A stretch of 64,000 nucleotides of DNA from Parapedobacter lycopersici (lineage in GTDB: Bacteria > Bacteroidota > Bacteroidia > Sphingobacteriales > Sphingobacteriaceae): assembly GCF_024643285.1 (NCBI RefSeq), contig NZ_JAMSLW010000002.1, positions 1-64,000 on the forward strand, read 5' to 3'. The notes below the pieces were generated by a model. That model saw only the letters and a program-made list of their open reading frames with translations. It had not been told where the DNA came from and did no database searches. Below are positions 39,107-46,456 of this stretch, in pieces (position 1 is the stretch's first letter; each line of letters starts with the position of its first letter). The translations under genes and the position numbers were made by a program.

Positions 39107-39862
39107 ATGGCAAGAAACGATTTAAACGGAAAGGTCGCCTTAATTGCCGGCGGCGCAAAAAACCTCGGCGGCCTGTTGAGCCGTAACTTTGCGGCCAGGG
39201 GCGCAAAAGTAGTTATCCATTACAACAGCGACAGCACAAAAGCAGCAGCCGAAAAAACACAGGCAGCTATTACAGCCGCCGGCGGTGAAGCGTTGCTGGT
39301 TCAGGCGGATTTGACAAAAGTGGATAACATCAAAACCCTTTTTGAAGAAGCAAAATCCACATTCGGGGGGATTGATATTGCGGTCAATACCGTCGGGATG
39401 GTCCTGAAGAAACCTTTCCTCGATACCACCGAAGCGGAATACGACACGATGTTTGACATCAACTCGAAAGTCGCCTATTTCTTTATTCAGCAGGCGGGAA
39501 AAACACTGAACGACAACGGGAAAATCTGCACGATCGTCACCTCGCTGCTGGCGGCTTATACTGGTTTGTATTCGACCTACGCAGGGGCAAAGGCCCCCGT
39601 TGAACATTTTACAAGAATGGCCTCCAAGGAGTTTGGAAGCCGGGGGATCTCGGTCACCGGTGTCGCTCCCGGACCGATGGACACACCGTTCTTCTACGGG
39701 CAGGAAAGCGACGAGGCCGTTGCTTACCACAAATCGGCTTCGGCTCTTGGCGGCCTAACCGATATCAAAGACATCGCGCCACTCGTTGAATTCCTGGTAA
39801 CCGACGGCTGGTGGATTACCGGGCAAACTATTTTTGCCAACGGCGGTTATACAACAAGATAA
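39107..39862 (+). CDS. Short-chain dehydrogenase/reductase
   Basis: 251-aa classical SDR. Cofactor motif A-G-G-A-K-N-L-G-G-L (TGxxxGxG variant with GG-A-K-N-L-G-G), D-L-T for adenine binding, N-T-V-G (N-A-G equivalent), catalytic Ser in I-V-T-S-L-L and Y-x-x-x-K in S-T-Y-A-G-A-K (Tyr and Lys four apart), and the end motif I-T-G-Q-T-I-F-A-N-G-G. The HYNSDS after strand two suggests NADP preference. It resembles the FabG/LinC-like SDRs of mixed specificity. Probably controlled by the short AraC regulator through the shared 16-mer. Confidence 0.9.
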   Translation: MARNDLNGKVALIAGGAKNLGGLLSRNFAARGAKVVIHYNSDSTKAAAEKTQAAITAAGGEALLVQADLTKVDNIKTLFEEAKSTFGGIDIAVNTVGMVLKKPFLDTTEAEYDTMFDINSKVAYFFIQQAGKTLNDNGKICTIVTSLLAAYTGLYSTYAGAKAPVEHFTRMASKEFGSRGISVTGVAPGPMDTPFFYGQESDEAVAYHKSASALGGLTDIKDIAPLVEFLVTDGWWITGQTIFANGGYTTR

Positions 39863-39929
39863 AATCGATCACATTAAAAGGCAGGCAACTGATTTCATTG
39901 TTTGCCTTTTACATAGCAACACCAAACCG

Positions 39930-40280
39930 ATGATACTGAAAATACTGAACACTGCGCTCATCCTGTTTGCCGTATTTATGGGCCTGAAACACGGCTGGAG
40001 CATGCTTACCGCCAAGCCCGAAATGCTAACGATGTTCGGCAAGTGGAATTTCAGCAAAAATGCAGTGATCCTAAACGGCGCGGTAACGCTGCTTGCATCC
40101 GTTTTAATCCTGTTTCCCAAAACGTTTGTCTGGGGGAATTTTCTGATGGCGGCCGGAATCCTGCTGATTACCTGTCTGCAGTTACTGCACAGGGACCTGA
40201 AGGGTGCGGCAATCGAAATTCCATTTCTACTGCTCAACCTGGTCATCATCTATCTGCAGCATCCCCTTAAAAACCAATGA
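39930..40280 (+). CDS. Small integral membrane protein, DoxX-like
   Basis: 116 aa from ATG 39930 (MILKILNTALILFAVFMGLK), chosen because the upstream frame would overlap the SDR end. Four hydrophobic helices (1-20, 44-60, 66-86, 93-112) and the motif G-L-K-H-G-W-S-M-L suggest a DoxX-like or related four-helix protein. Follows the SDR by 67 bp and may be cotranscribed. Function unknown. Confidence 0.7.
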   Translation: MILKILNTALILFAVFMGLKHGWSMLTAKPEMLTMFGKWNFSKNAVILNGAVTLLASVLILFPKTFVWGNFLMAAGILLITCLQLLHRDLKGAAIEIPFLLLNLVIIYLQHPLKNQ

Positions 40281-40379
40281 GTGTGCATTTGATCTTTCCG
40301 GTCCCTCCACTTGCATGCTTACGTATTAAAAAAATAAGCTAACCCATTTTCCCAAAACAGCGGAACAACCCGAAACAAA

Positions 40380-40706
40380 ATGGACTTAACAACAATCACC
40401 AACGAAAACGTCAGAAAAGCGATCGAAGCCCTACAGGCAAACGATAAACATACCTGGTACACCTATTTTGCCAGGGAAGTAAGTTTTACCGATGACGGCC
40501 GAACACTGGATTTCAGGACATTCTTTGATAATGCATTCGATAAAAAGGAAAAATTCCTGGCCATCGAAAAGGTAGAAGACGGCGGGAAAAGCATCTATGG
40601 AAATTTCGATGCCGGGCAATGGGGAACATTCCGTGTTTACTTTAAATTTCACCAAAACGCAGCCGGGGAATTCGATGGGCTGGCCATTGGCCAAGCGCCA
40701 CGATAA
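40380..40706 (+). CDS. NTF2/SnoaL-like small protein
   Basis: 108 aa, no signal peptide. A-L-Q-A-N-D-K-H-T-W-Y-T-Y-F-A-R-E-V-S-F-T-D-D-G-R-T-L-D-F and the two late strands (SIYGNFDAGQWGTFRVYFKF, then H-Q-N-A-A-G-E-F-D-G-L-A-I-G-Q-A) fit the curved sheet of the NTF2-like superfamily. Probably a ligand-binding or isomerase-like protein. A strong MarR-type operator lies after it, for the next gene. Confidence 0.75.
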   Translation: MDLTTITNENVRKAIEALQANDKHTWYTYFAREVSFTDDGRTLDFRTFFDNAFDKKEKFLAIEKVEDGGKSIYGNFDAGQWGTFRVYFKFHQNAAGEFDGLAIGQAPR

Positions 40707-40783
40707 AACGGGTATCGGCTGGCGAAGGCCGACGCAGTTAGCCTGAAACCACGGAAACAGAAAAAACAGCTTTTTATTTTTTT

Positions 40784-40807
40784 AGTTAGGATAACTAACT
40801 ATATTTA
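40784..40807 (+). promoter_or_regulatory. Probable MarR operator, copy 1 (before the CPVC gene)
   Basis: AGTTAG-GATAA-CTAACT (40784-40800) is a perfect palindrome with a 5-nt centre; 16 bp (GTTAGGATAACTAACT) are identical to 41100-41115. A -7-like TATATTTA (40800-40807) follows directly. The ATG is at 40848. Confidence 0.75.
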
Positions 40808-40847
40808 TAGCGGCAATATTGCCGCAGAACGTTAAATGCTTAGTATC

Positions 40848-41081
40848 ATGGCAAAATCAGTTTTTTATCATGCAGGCTGTCCTGTTTGCGTAAGCGCGGA
40901 ACACGACATTATTAACCTTATCGGTGCCGAAAATGTAGAAGTAGTACACATTGGCGAAGTACGGAACAGAATTGACGAGGCAGAAAAAGCGGGTGTAAAA
41001 TCAGTACCTGCACTGGTAACACCAACCGGCAATGTACTGCACATTAACTACGGCGCTTCAATAGCCGACGTAAAAGGTTAA
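40848..41081 (+). CDS. Thioredoxin-fold small protein with CPVC motif
   Basis: 77 aa from ATG 40848 (MAKSVFYHAGCPVC); the ATG at 40836 would add four residues. Compact glutaredoxin/thioredoxin-like layout: strand S-V-F-Y-H, redox motif C-P-V-C followed by helix V-S-A-E-H-D-I-I-N-L, strand V-E-V-V-H-I-G, helix R-I-D-E-A-E-K-A-G-V, the cis-Pro loop S-V-P-A-L-V (Pro before strand 3) and T-P-T-G-N-V-L-H-I-N-Y-G. Likely a thiol oxidoreductase or selenium/sulfur/metal carrier. Its promoter has the same palindromic site as the DUF2024-marR operon, so it belongs to that MarR regulon. Confidence 0.82.
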   Translation: MAKSVFYHAGCPVCVSAEHDIINLIGAENVEVVHIGEVRNRIDEAEKAGVKSVPALVTPTGNVLHINYGASIADVKG

Positions 41082-41086
41082 AAATT

Positions 41087-41118
41087 TTTGCCCTATATTG
41101 TTAGGATAACTAACTTTG
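41087..41118 (+). promoter_or_regulatory. Probable MarR operator and promoter, copy 2 (DUF2024-marR)
   Basis: TTTG (41087-41090), 20 nt, TAACTTTG (41111-41118) is a full promoter. The site GTTAG-GATAA-CTAAC (41100-41114) covers the upstream part of the -7 box, so a bound repressor blocks initiation. Identical 16 bp to 40785-40800. Confidence 0.78.
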
Positions 41119-41155
41119 TAGGGCCTTTTAATGTAAACAAACAAAAACAACAGAC

Positions 41156-41419
41156 ATGCAGGTAGCCGTTTGGGACACTTACGTAACAAAAGATGACGGA
41201 AGTGTCATGCACTTTGACATCATTACGCCCCATGAGGTAAAAGACACCGCCGTAATTTACGGTTACGGTAAGGAATACCTTGAAACCAAGGGCCAGGAAA
41301 GCCATACACTAACGGCAGCGGAATGCCGCTTTTGCCATATAGAGACTGTAAAACCGCATTGGGAAAATGAAATCAGAAGAAAAGGTTATTATATTTATGA
41401 AATGGAAAATTGCAGCTGA
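41156..41419 (+). CDS. DUF2024 family protein
   Basis: 87 aa, the usual length of the family. Conserved start M-Q-V-A-V-W-D-T-Y-V-T-K-D-D-G, middle M-H-F-D-I-I-T-P, and the C-terminal L-T-A-A-E-C-R-F-C-H-I-E with C-x-x-C-H, then I-R-R-K-G-Y-Y-I-Y-E-M-E. The C-x-x-C-H could bind zinc or act as a redox thiol; no function is assigned to the family. It begins 3 bp upstream of a MarR gene, downstream of the palindromic operator. Confidence 0.88.
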   Translation: MQVAVWDTYVTKDDGSVMHFDIITPHEVKDTAVIYGYGKEYLETKGQESHTLTAAECRFCHIETVKPHWENEIRRKGYYIYEMENCS

Positions 41420-41422
41420 TGA

Positions 41423-42040
41423 ATGATGAATAAATCTGATTTTGACTTAACACACCAGAACCGGCACACTGCGAGTAAAATCGTGGCTTCGCTGGAACGG
41501 ATTGCCCAGGCTTTCCGTGTGCTGCTATGGCAGGAGAGCAAGGCGCATTCATTAAGCCCCATCCAGGTGCAGGTATTGCTGTTTTTGCGCTATCACAGTG
41601 ATGAAAAAAGAAAAGTAAGCTACCTCGCAGGTGAGTTCAACATGACCAAAGCCACAATTAGCGACACGGTTAAAACGCTGGAACAAAAACACCTGATTGC
41701 CAAAGCATATGAACCGGATGATACGCGGAGCTATATCATCAACCTGACACAGAAAGGCAGGGAAATAGCGCACCAGACTTCACTTTTCACCAAAGAGATC
41801 CGTACACCCATTGATAAGCTTCACCCCGATGAGCAGGAAAACCTGTTGCTGAGCCTGCTCCAGGTCATCCGGCACTTAAATAAAGCAGGGGTAATTACCA
41901 TCCAGCGCATGTGTACAACCTGCTCCCATTATCAACCATCCGCCGATGGAAAGACACATTTCTGCAAGCTGCTCAACCAGCATTTACATGTTACGGAACT
42001 GCGGGTCGACTGCCCCGAACACGAATTTGAGTTGACTTAA
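41423..42040 (+). CDS. MarR family regulator with C-terminal four-cysteine tail
   Basis: 205 aa, longer than the usual 140-160. Winged helix: L-S-P-I-Q-V-Q-V-L-L-F-L-R, recognition helix M-T-K-A-T-I-S-D-T-V-K-T-L, wing D-D-T-R-S-Y-I-I-N-L-T. After the dimer helix a tail of about 45 residues carries Cys164-x2-Cys167-x13-Cys181-x15-Cys197 with nearby His166-199 region residues, a spacing suitable for a zinc or iron-sulfur site or a thiol switch. Gene starts 3 bp after DUF2024 and shares its promoter. The palindromic site GTTAGGATAACTAAC found before this operon and before the CPVC gene is the expected operator. ATG 41426 is an equally possible start. Confidence 0.88.
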   Translation: MMNKSDFDLTHQNRHTASKIVASLERIAQAFRVLLWQESKAHSLSPIQVQVLLFLRYHSDEKRKVSYLAGEFNMTKATISDTVKTLEQKHLIAKAYEPDDTRSYIINLTQKGREIAHQTSLFTKEIRTPIDKLHPDEQENLLLSLLQVIRHLNKAGVITIQRMCTTCSHYQPSADGKTHFCKLLNQHLHVTELRVDCPEHEFELT

Positions 42041-42200
42041 TCTGCCTGCTGTGACCATGGAATACAGCAGGCAACTGCGTTCCGCTTTCACAGCTATCGG
42101 AAAACCCTCCCCAACGTTCAGCAACACCCCGGTAAAATCAGTATCGCTGTCCGTTGAAAAATAAATTTCGCCAAACCCATTCACTGCCTATCTTCGCGCC

Positions 42201-42665
42201 ATGAAATTTTCGATGGTGGTGATGGCCCTACTGCTGGTATTCGGCTGTAAGATAAAAACCCTGACCGGGACGGTTGTACGTGTAGCGGATGGCGATACGT
42301 TTACCTTGCTGGTAGACGGCAATAGGCAGATACGGGTACGGCTGCACGGCATCGATTGCCCGGAGCGCGGCCAGCCCTACAGCCGTGCAGCCACCGATCA
42401 CCTGAAGGCATTACTGGCAAAAGGGAATATCCGGGTAACGGAAATGGATACCGACCGCTATGGCCGCACCATCGGCATGGTCTATGCAGGTGGTGTAAAT
42501 GTAAACGAAAGTCTACTCGCCAATGGCCTGGCCTGGCATTCCAGCGTTTTCGATCAGCGTCCGGCCTGGGCGGAACTGGAAGCCTTAGCCCGCGAGCAAC
42601 AGCTGGGGTTGTGGGCGGAGCGTAATCCGGTGGCCCCGTGGGATTGGCGGAAAACCAGGCGGTAG
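42201..42665 (+). CDS. Thermonuclease family lipoprotein
   Basis: 154 aa with lipobox L-V-F-G-C (Cys16). Staphylococcal-nuclease-like OB fold: G-T-V-V-R-V-A-D-G-D-T-F, R-V-R-L-H-G-I-D-C-P-E-R with Arg47, Asp52 and Glu55 corresponding to Arg35, Asp40 and Glu43 of SNase, and D-R-Y-G-R-T-I-G-M-V-Y with Arg89 as the second catalytic Arg. Threonine 41 of SNase is Cys53 here, as in many bacterial homologs. Anchored nuclease at the cell surface or periplasm, for degrading extracellular DNA or RNA. Confidence 0.88.
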   Translation: MKFSMVVMALLLVFGCKIKTLTGTVVRVADGDTFTLLVDGNRQIRVRLHGIDCPERGQPYSRAATDHLKALLAKGNIRVTEMDTDRYGRTIGMVYAGGVNVNESLLANGLAWHSSVFDQRPAWAELEALAREQQLGLWAERNPVAPWDWRKTRR

Positions 42666-42711
42666 CCTTTTCACCCACCGGCTGTTTACCACGATCGGGC
42701 GGTGCATCCGG

Positions 42712-43569
42712 TCACCGGCTGCGGGCGGGCGGGTAAAAATAGTGCAGTCCTTTTACGAAGCTCAGCTGGCCGGTGTCCATATGGTCAAGGAAATTGTAAA
42801 TAAAGGCATTCAAGTACAGGTTAGGGATGCTTTGATCGTTAAAAAGCGCCGTCAGTTTCTGAATCGGTGCCAAGGTCCATTCACTGCTTTCCAAATCACC
42901 GGCCGTTATGATGATGTTCAGCGCACCCGCTAAATCAGTTGATGCCAGCTGCCCGGGCAATTGGTTGAGGTAAAAATCATGATACCATAACGTGGGGCTT
43001 GCCGATACAATATTTGAAAAGATAACCTGTCCCTCCATCGCTTGTTGCAATGCCGTATAAAGCGCAAAATAACCGCCGAATGAGTGCCCCAGAAGGGTGC
43101 GCTGTGTGGTATCTACGCGTAAATCGGCTTCCAGGCGGGGCAGTAATTCACCGGTAACAAAGCGATAGAAGTCAAGCCCTCCGCCGGGTGCAGCCAATTC
43201 GTCGGACGGCAAGGACTGTGGGTAGAGCAGGTCACGCGTCCGCAGGGAATCCATCCGCCGGAAATCGCCATAGCCAATCCCCACCAAAATCATCGGCGGC
43301 AGCAATCCGACCATTTCATACTGCCGCAATAGCGGTGCCATGGTCGGGAAATAGAAATCGCCGTCGGTCAATACGACTACGGGATACCGCTTAGCTGGAT
43401 TAGCCGTATATTCCTTAGGCCATTGGATACTGACCGTGAAGGTATCTTTAACGTTTTCTGAATAAAATCTGACCGTCCGTTCCGGACGATCCGGCATCGG
43501 GTTATTTAATTGCGACATGCCCAATAAAGGCAGAAACAAGAACAGCAAAAGAATAGGTGCATTTTCCAT
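42712..43569 (-). CDS. Exported esterase (enterochelin esterase/esterase D-like alpha/beta hydrolase)
   Basis: 285 aa; signal-peptide-like start (APILLLFLFLPLLGMSQ). Esterase-D/Fes-like domain: Y-P-V-V-V-L-T-D-G-D (oxyanion region), nucleophile elbow L-L-G-H-S-F-G-G-Y-F-A (Ser), acid in I-I-T-A-G-D-L-E-S and His in F-L-D-H-M-D-T. Such secreted enzymes deacylate xenobiotics or siderophores and are commonly annotated as enterochelin esterase-like. Standalone, convergent with the nuclease gene. Confidence 0.83.
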   Translation of the reverse strand: MENAPILLLFLFLPLLGMSQLNNPMPDRPERTVRFYSENVKDTFTVSIQWPKEYTANPAKRYPVVVLTDGDFYFPTMAPLLRQYEMVGLLPPMILVGIGYGDFRRMDSLRTRDLLYPQSLPSDELAAPGGGLDFYRFVTGELLPRLEADLRVDTTQRTLLGHSFGGYFALYTALQQAMEGQVIFSNIVSASPTLWYHDFYLNQLPGQLASTDLAGALNIIITAGDLESSEWTLAPIQKLTALFNDQSIPNLYLNAFIYNFLDHMDTGQLSFVKGLHYFYPPARSR

Positions 43570-43861
43570 GGCTTACTGATTAAGTGAGCGTAAAAGTAAC
43601 GGGTTAACTTACACCAGTTGAATGATTTAACGTTTTTAACAACTTTTACATTATTTAACAGAAATCCCGATTTAGCGTCTACCCGTATTGCAAAAAAAGT
43701 ATACCGCAATTCACTGGCATCTATTGGAGATACAACCGGCAACCGTACTGGAAATTAAATGCATCACGCGGGTTTCCTCCCGGACGAAATAATACATTTT
43801 ATTAAACTGGTTCAATGGATCTAACTGATATCCCCCGTAACTTAGCTTAAAACAAAACAAC
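43570..43861. other. Divergent intergenic region
   Basis: About 290 bp between the esterase (minus) and the mini-ferredoxin (plus). AT-rich, no convincing frame, no recognised operator. Confidence 0.4.
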
Positions 43862-44068
43862 ATGAAAACATACGAATACACCAACGGAGAAGTTACGATC
43901 CTTTGGAAACCTGAAAAATGCATCCACTCGGGTGTTTGTGTCCGTGCCTTACCCCAGGTATATAACCCAAAGGAACGTCCCTGGATTAAACCGGAAAAGG
44001 CAACAAGTGAGCAGCTGACCGACCAGGTAGCCCAATGTCCATCCGGTGCGTTAAGCTTAAAGAAATAG
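43862..44068 (+). CDS. Divergent 4Fe-4S mono-cluster protein (Fer4_19)
   Basis: 68-aa mini-ferredoxin. W-K-P-E-K-C-I-H-S-G-V-C (Cys20, Cys26) and V-A-Q-C-P-S-G-A-L (Cys59) match the divergent single-cluster family PF06902, usually described in Bacteroidota. Only three cysteines are present, so the fourth ligand is another residue (His22 is placed suitably) or the cluster is 3Fe-4S. Cytoplasmic electron carrier or sensor; partner unknown. The neighbouring cupin and OsmC genes suggest oxidative-stress context. Confidence 0.85.
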   Translation: MKTYEYTNGEVTILWKPEKCIHSGVCVRALPQVYNPKERPWIKPEKATSEQLTDQVAQCPSGALSLKK

Positions 44069-44195
44069 GGTTTCACCAATCCATTTATAACAACAGGCAA
44101 TGGCTGCGAATGCATTCGAAATGCGGTCGCCGGGTAACGAATACCCCCACCTGTGGAAGCACTGGATTGGATCAACAAAACGGTTCCCGCATAAC

Positions 44196-44543
44196 ATGAA
44201 AATAACAAAGATTTATACAGATGATCTTGGAGATTCCTTTTTCCAGGACATCGAAATTCCGTTGGTTGAACAGGGAGCCATCGGCTTTCTTTCGGAAAAT
44301 ATAGCCGTTACGAATCTACAGATCAGAAAGGTCCGTGCGGATTATGACTATGACTTCCACTGCGCCCCCCAACGGCAGTACATTGTATTATTGGATGGAG
44401 GCGTGGAGATTGAAACGTCGCGTGGCGAACGGCGAAAATTTCAAGCCGGTGAAATCCTATTGGTTGAAGACACGTTTGGAAAAGGCCATCGGACTAAAAA
44501 CCTGCAAAAGCGGGAACGGACCTCATTATTTATACATATATGA
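44196..44543 (+). CDS. Cupin domain protein
   Basis: 115 aa from ATG 44196 (MKITKIYTDDLGDSFFQDIE); earlier in-frame starts lie in sequence that does not fit the fold. Small cupin-like barrel: D-Y-D-F-H-C-A-P-Q-R-Q-Y-I-V-L-L-D-G-G-V-E-I, then E-I-L-L-V-E-D-T-F-G-K-G-H. Metal ligands are partly kept (His near 59, Glu, final His). Probably a small-molecule binding protein or dioxygenase-like. It shares a 4-bp overlap (ATGA) with the downstream OsmC gene. Confidence 0.72.
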   Translation: MKITKIYTDDLGDSFFQDIEIPLVEQGAIGFLSENIAVTNLQIRKVRADYDYDFHCAPQRQYIVLLDGGVEIETSRGERRKFQAGEILLVEDTFGKGHRTKNLQKRERTSLFIHI

Positions 44544-44953
44544 AATACATTTTGGAATCCCCCATCGTGGGAAAGATAGGACAGCAGAAATTTAAAACAG
44601 CTATCGTTTGGCGAAATGGCGCGTTTATAACGGACGAGCCGGAGAAGATCGGCGGACAGGACCTGGGACCAGACCCTTATTCGCTGTTACTGTCATCGCT
44701 TGTCGCATGCACGCTGGCGACACTGCGCCTGTACATTGATCATAAATCCCTCGAAATAAAGGACATCACAGTGGAGGCCAACATGTATCAAAAAATAGTT
44801 AAGGAGCAAATCGTGACCTATATAGACCGGTCGATCACGTTCGATGAAGCGCTGACACCGGAAATTAAACAACGGTTACTGAAAATTGCAGAAAGTTGTC
44901 CCGTATCAAAAATATTGAAAGGAAACGTGGAGATAGCCACTCAATTGCCTTAA
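44540..44953 (+). CDS. OsmC family protein
   Basis: 137 aa, ATGA-coupled to the cupin gene. OsmC/Ohr fold: N-terminal strands, then D-P-Y-S-L-L-L-S-S-L-V-A-C-T-L-A-T-L-R-L-Y with the peroxidatic-type Cys of the conserved A-C-T/x-x-M helix, and the C-terminal I-A-E-S-C-P-V-S-K-I-L-K with the second conserved Cys. Both Cys of the OsmC/Ohr pair are therefore present, consistent with hydroperoxide reduction. Confidence 0.87.
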   Translation: MKYILESPIVGKIGQQKFKTAIVWRNGAFITDEPEKIGGQDLGPDPYSLLLSSLVACTLATLRLYIDHKSLEIKDITVEANMYQKIVKEQIVTYIDRSITFDEALTPEIKQRLLKIAESCPVSKILKGNVEIATQLP

Positions 44954-45085
44954 GACCAGGGAATGGTTGCCAAACTTCTACTGGCATTACATGTTGGGAA
45001 AACGGAGGTGTATCAACAGTTCATCATCAAAACGATCATGTCCGAAATCGTAAATAATACTCGGCCTGCAGCATGTTCCCGCTTA

Positions 45086-45258
45086 TTCGTCGACTGCCCT
45101 TCGGGTGTGCTTCGAGGGTTGTTCGAGTGCGCTTCGACTCCGCTTCGACCGCGCTTCGGGGCTGCTCGCAGTGCAATGGTTTGCGTTCCGAAGAAGTCCG
45201 AAGACACACCGAAAAAGTCCCGAATCAGGGTCAAAGGAATCCCGAATAAGAGTCGAAG
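45086..45258. repeat. Helically phased 11-bp TTCG / CGAA repeat array
   Basis: TTCG starts at 45100, 45111, 45122, 45133, 45144 and 45155 (exactly 11 bp apart). After a gap of about 30 bp the complementary CGAA follows at 45189, 45199, 45210, 45221, (CAAA 45232), 45243 and 45254, nearly all 11 bp apart. Only the TTCG/CGAA core is conserved; the flanking 7 bases vary. The region has several overlapping open frames but no recognisable protein. It sits between the OsmC gene and the metA promoter. Confidence 0.8.
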
Positions 45259-45464
45259 CAACCTGCAATGCCGGCCGGACAGCAGTCAACGCCAGGAAAG
45301 GCACGCCGGGGCACCACCGCGGGCTGGTCCTTTCCCACGGCGTACTTTTCAAAATACCCTTATCAGGCACGATTGAAACTAACCCCAATGTCAAAAACCG
45401 GATCATCACAGCCCGCGCAGTGAAAAGTACTTCCATGAAAAGTTTAAAAACCTAAAATTCTCCT

Positions 45465-45472
45465 TATTTTTG
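45465..45472 (+). promoter_or_regulatory. Promoter -7 element (TATTTTTG) of metA
   Basis: Exact TAnnTTTG, 26 nt before ATG 45499. The implied leader is about 20 nt, too short for a SAM riboswitch. Confidence 0.6.
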
Positions 45473-45498
45473 TATGCAAAGGAGCGAGAAGAAGTAGT

Positions 45499-46443
45499 AT
45501 GCCAGTAAAGATACCAGACAATCTGCCAGCGATAGCACAACTCAAAAAGGAGAACATATTTGTCATGAATGATCTCCGGGCGAATACGCAGGACATCCGT
45601 CCGATGCGCGTGATTATCCTGAACCTGATGCCGTTGAAGATTTCCACGGAAACGGATTTCATCAGGTTGTTGTCCAATAACCCGCTGCAGGTGGAGATTG
45701 AATTTCTGCGGCTGGATACCCATACCCCAAAAAACACACCCATGGAACATCTCGAATTGTTCTATAAAGGTTTCAGTGAGGTGGCGGAAAACTATTACGA
45801 TGGCATGATCATTACCGGTGCACCGGTGGAGAAACTGGAATTTGAGGAGGTTTCGTACTGGGATGAAATGAAAATGATTTTCGACTGGGCAAGAACCCAC
45901 GTTACGTCCACCCTGTATATCTGCTGGGCCTCCCAGGCAGCGCTGCATCATTTTTACGGCGTCCGGAAAATACCCCTGGATAAAAAATTGTTCGGGGTGT
46001 TCAAACATACCGCGCCCGATAAAAAGCATCCGCTGTTCCGCGGGTTCGACGATGAGTTTTATATCCCGCATAGCCGGCATACGACCATCCTGGATTCGGA
46101 TTTAACAGGCTTGGCCGAAGTGGACATCCTATCGCAGTCAGCCGAAGCGGGTACCGCTATCATTGCTTCCCGGGGAGGGCGTGAATTTTACCTGACCGGG
46201 CACTCGGAATATGCACCATGGACCCTCCATGAAGAATATACCCGGGACCTGCAACAGGGGGCATCAATTGACATGCCCAGGCACTATTACCCCGGAGACA
46301 ATCCGGAGCAGCCGCCCGTTGTACGCTGGACCGGCCATGCCAACCTACTGTTCAACAATTGGCTGAATTACTTCGTTTACCAGGAAACTCCTTTTGATCT
46401 AAAGGAAGTTGCGCAGCTGAAAGAAATTAAACCACACAGCTGA
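45499..46443 (+). CDS. metA: Homoserine O-acetyltransferase of the MetA family
   Basis: 314 aa, full length for the MetA family, which activates homoserine for methionine synthesis. Catalytic residues align exactly with E. coli numbering: Cys142 (Y-I-C-W-A-S-Q-A-A), His235 and Glu237 (T-G-H-S-E-Y). Position 111, which decides acyl-donor choice (Gly for succinyl-CoA in E. coli, Glu for acetyl-CoA in Bacillus-type enzymes), is Glu111 here (G-A-P-V-E-K-L-E-F-E-E-V), so the product should be O-acetylhomoserine despite the usual succinyltransferase name. Short-leader promoter; no riboswitch seen. Confidence 0.93.
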   Translation: MPVKIPDNLPAIAQLKKENIFVMNDLRANTQDIRPMRVIILNLMPLKISTETDFIRLLSNNPLQVEIEFLRLDTHTPKNTPMEHLELFYKGFSEVAENYYDGMIITGAPVEKLEFEEVSYWDEMKMIFDWARTHVTSTLYICWASQAALHHFYGVRKIPLDKKLFGVFKHTAPDKKHPLFRGFDDEFYIPHSRHTTILDSDLTGLAEVDILSQSAEAGTAIIASRGGREFYLTGHSEYAPWTLHEEYTRDLQQGASIDMPRHYYPGDNPEQPPVVRWTGHANLLFNNWLNYFVYQETPFDLKEVAQLKEIKPHS

Positions 46444-46456
46444 TATTGATGGTTTT

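Noticed and set aside
42301-42678. 125-aa minus-strand frame opposite the nuclease gene.
   Set aside because: Arg/Pro/Gly-rich antisense shadow of the GC-rich nuclease.
44963-45455. Several overlapping open frames across the 11-bp repeat region (both strands).
   Set aside because: Products are Arg/Ser/Pro-rich with no recognisable domain and result from the GC-rich repeat; treated as non-coding.
45258-45498. Riboswitch (SAM type) upstream of metA.
   Set aside because: Predicted leader is only about 20 nt from the TATTTTTG box to the ATG and no SAM-riboswitch core is visible.
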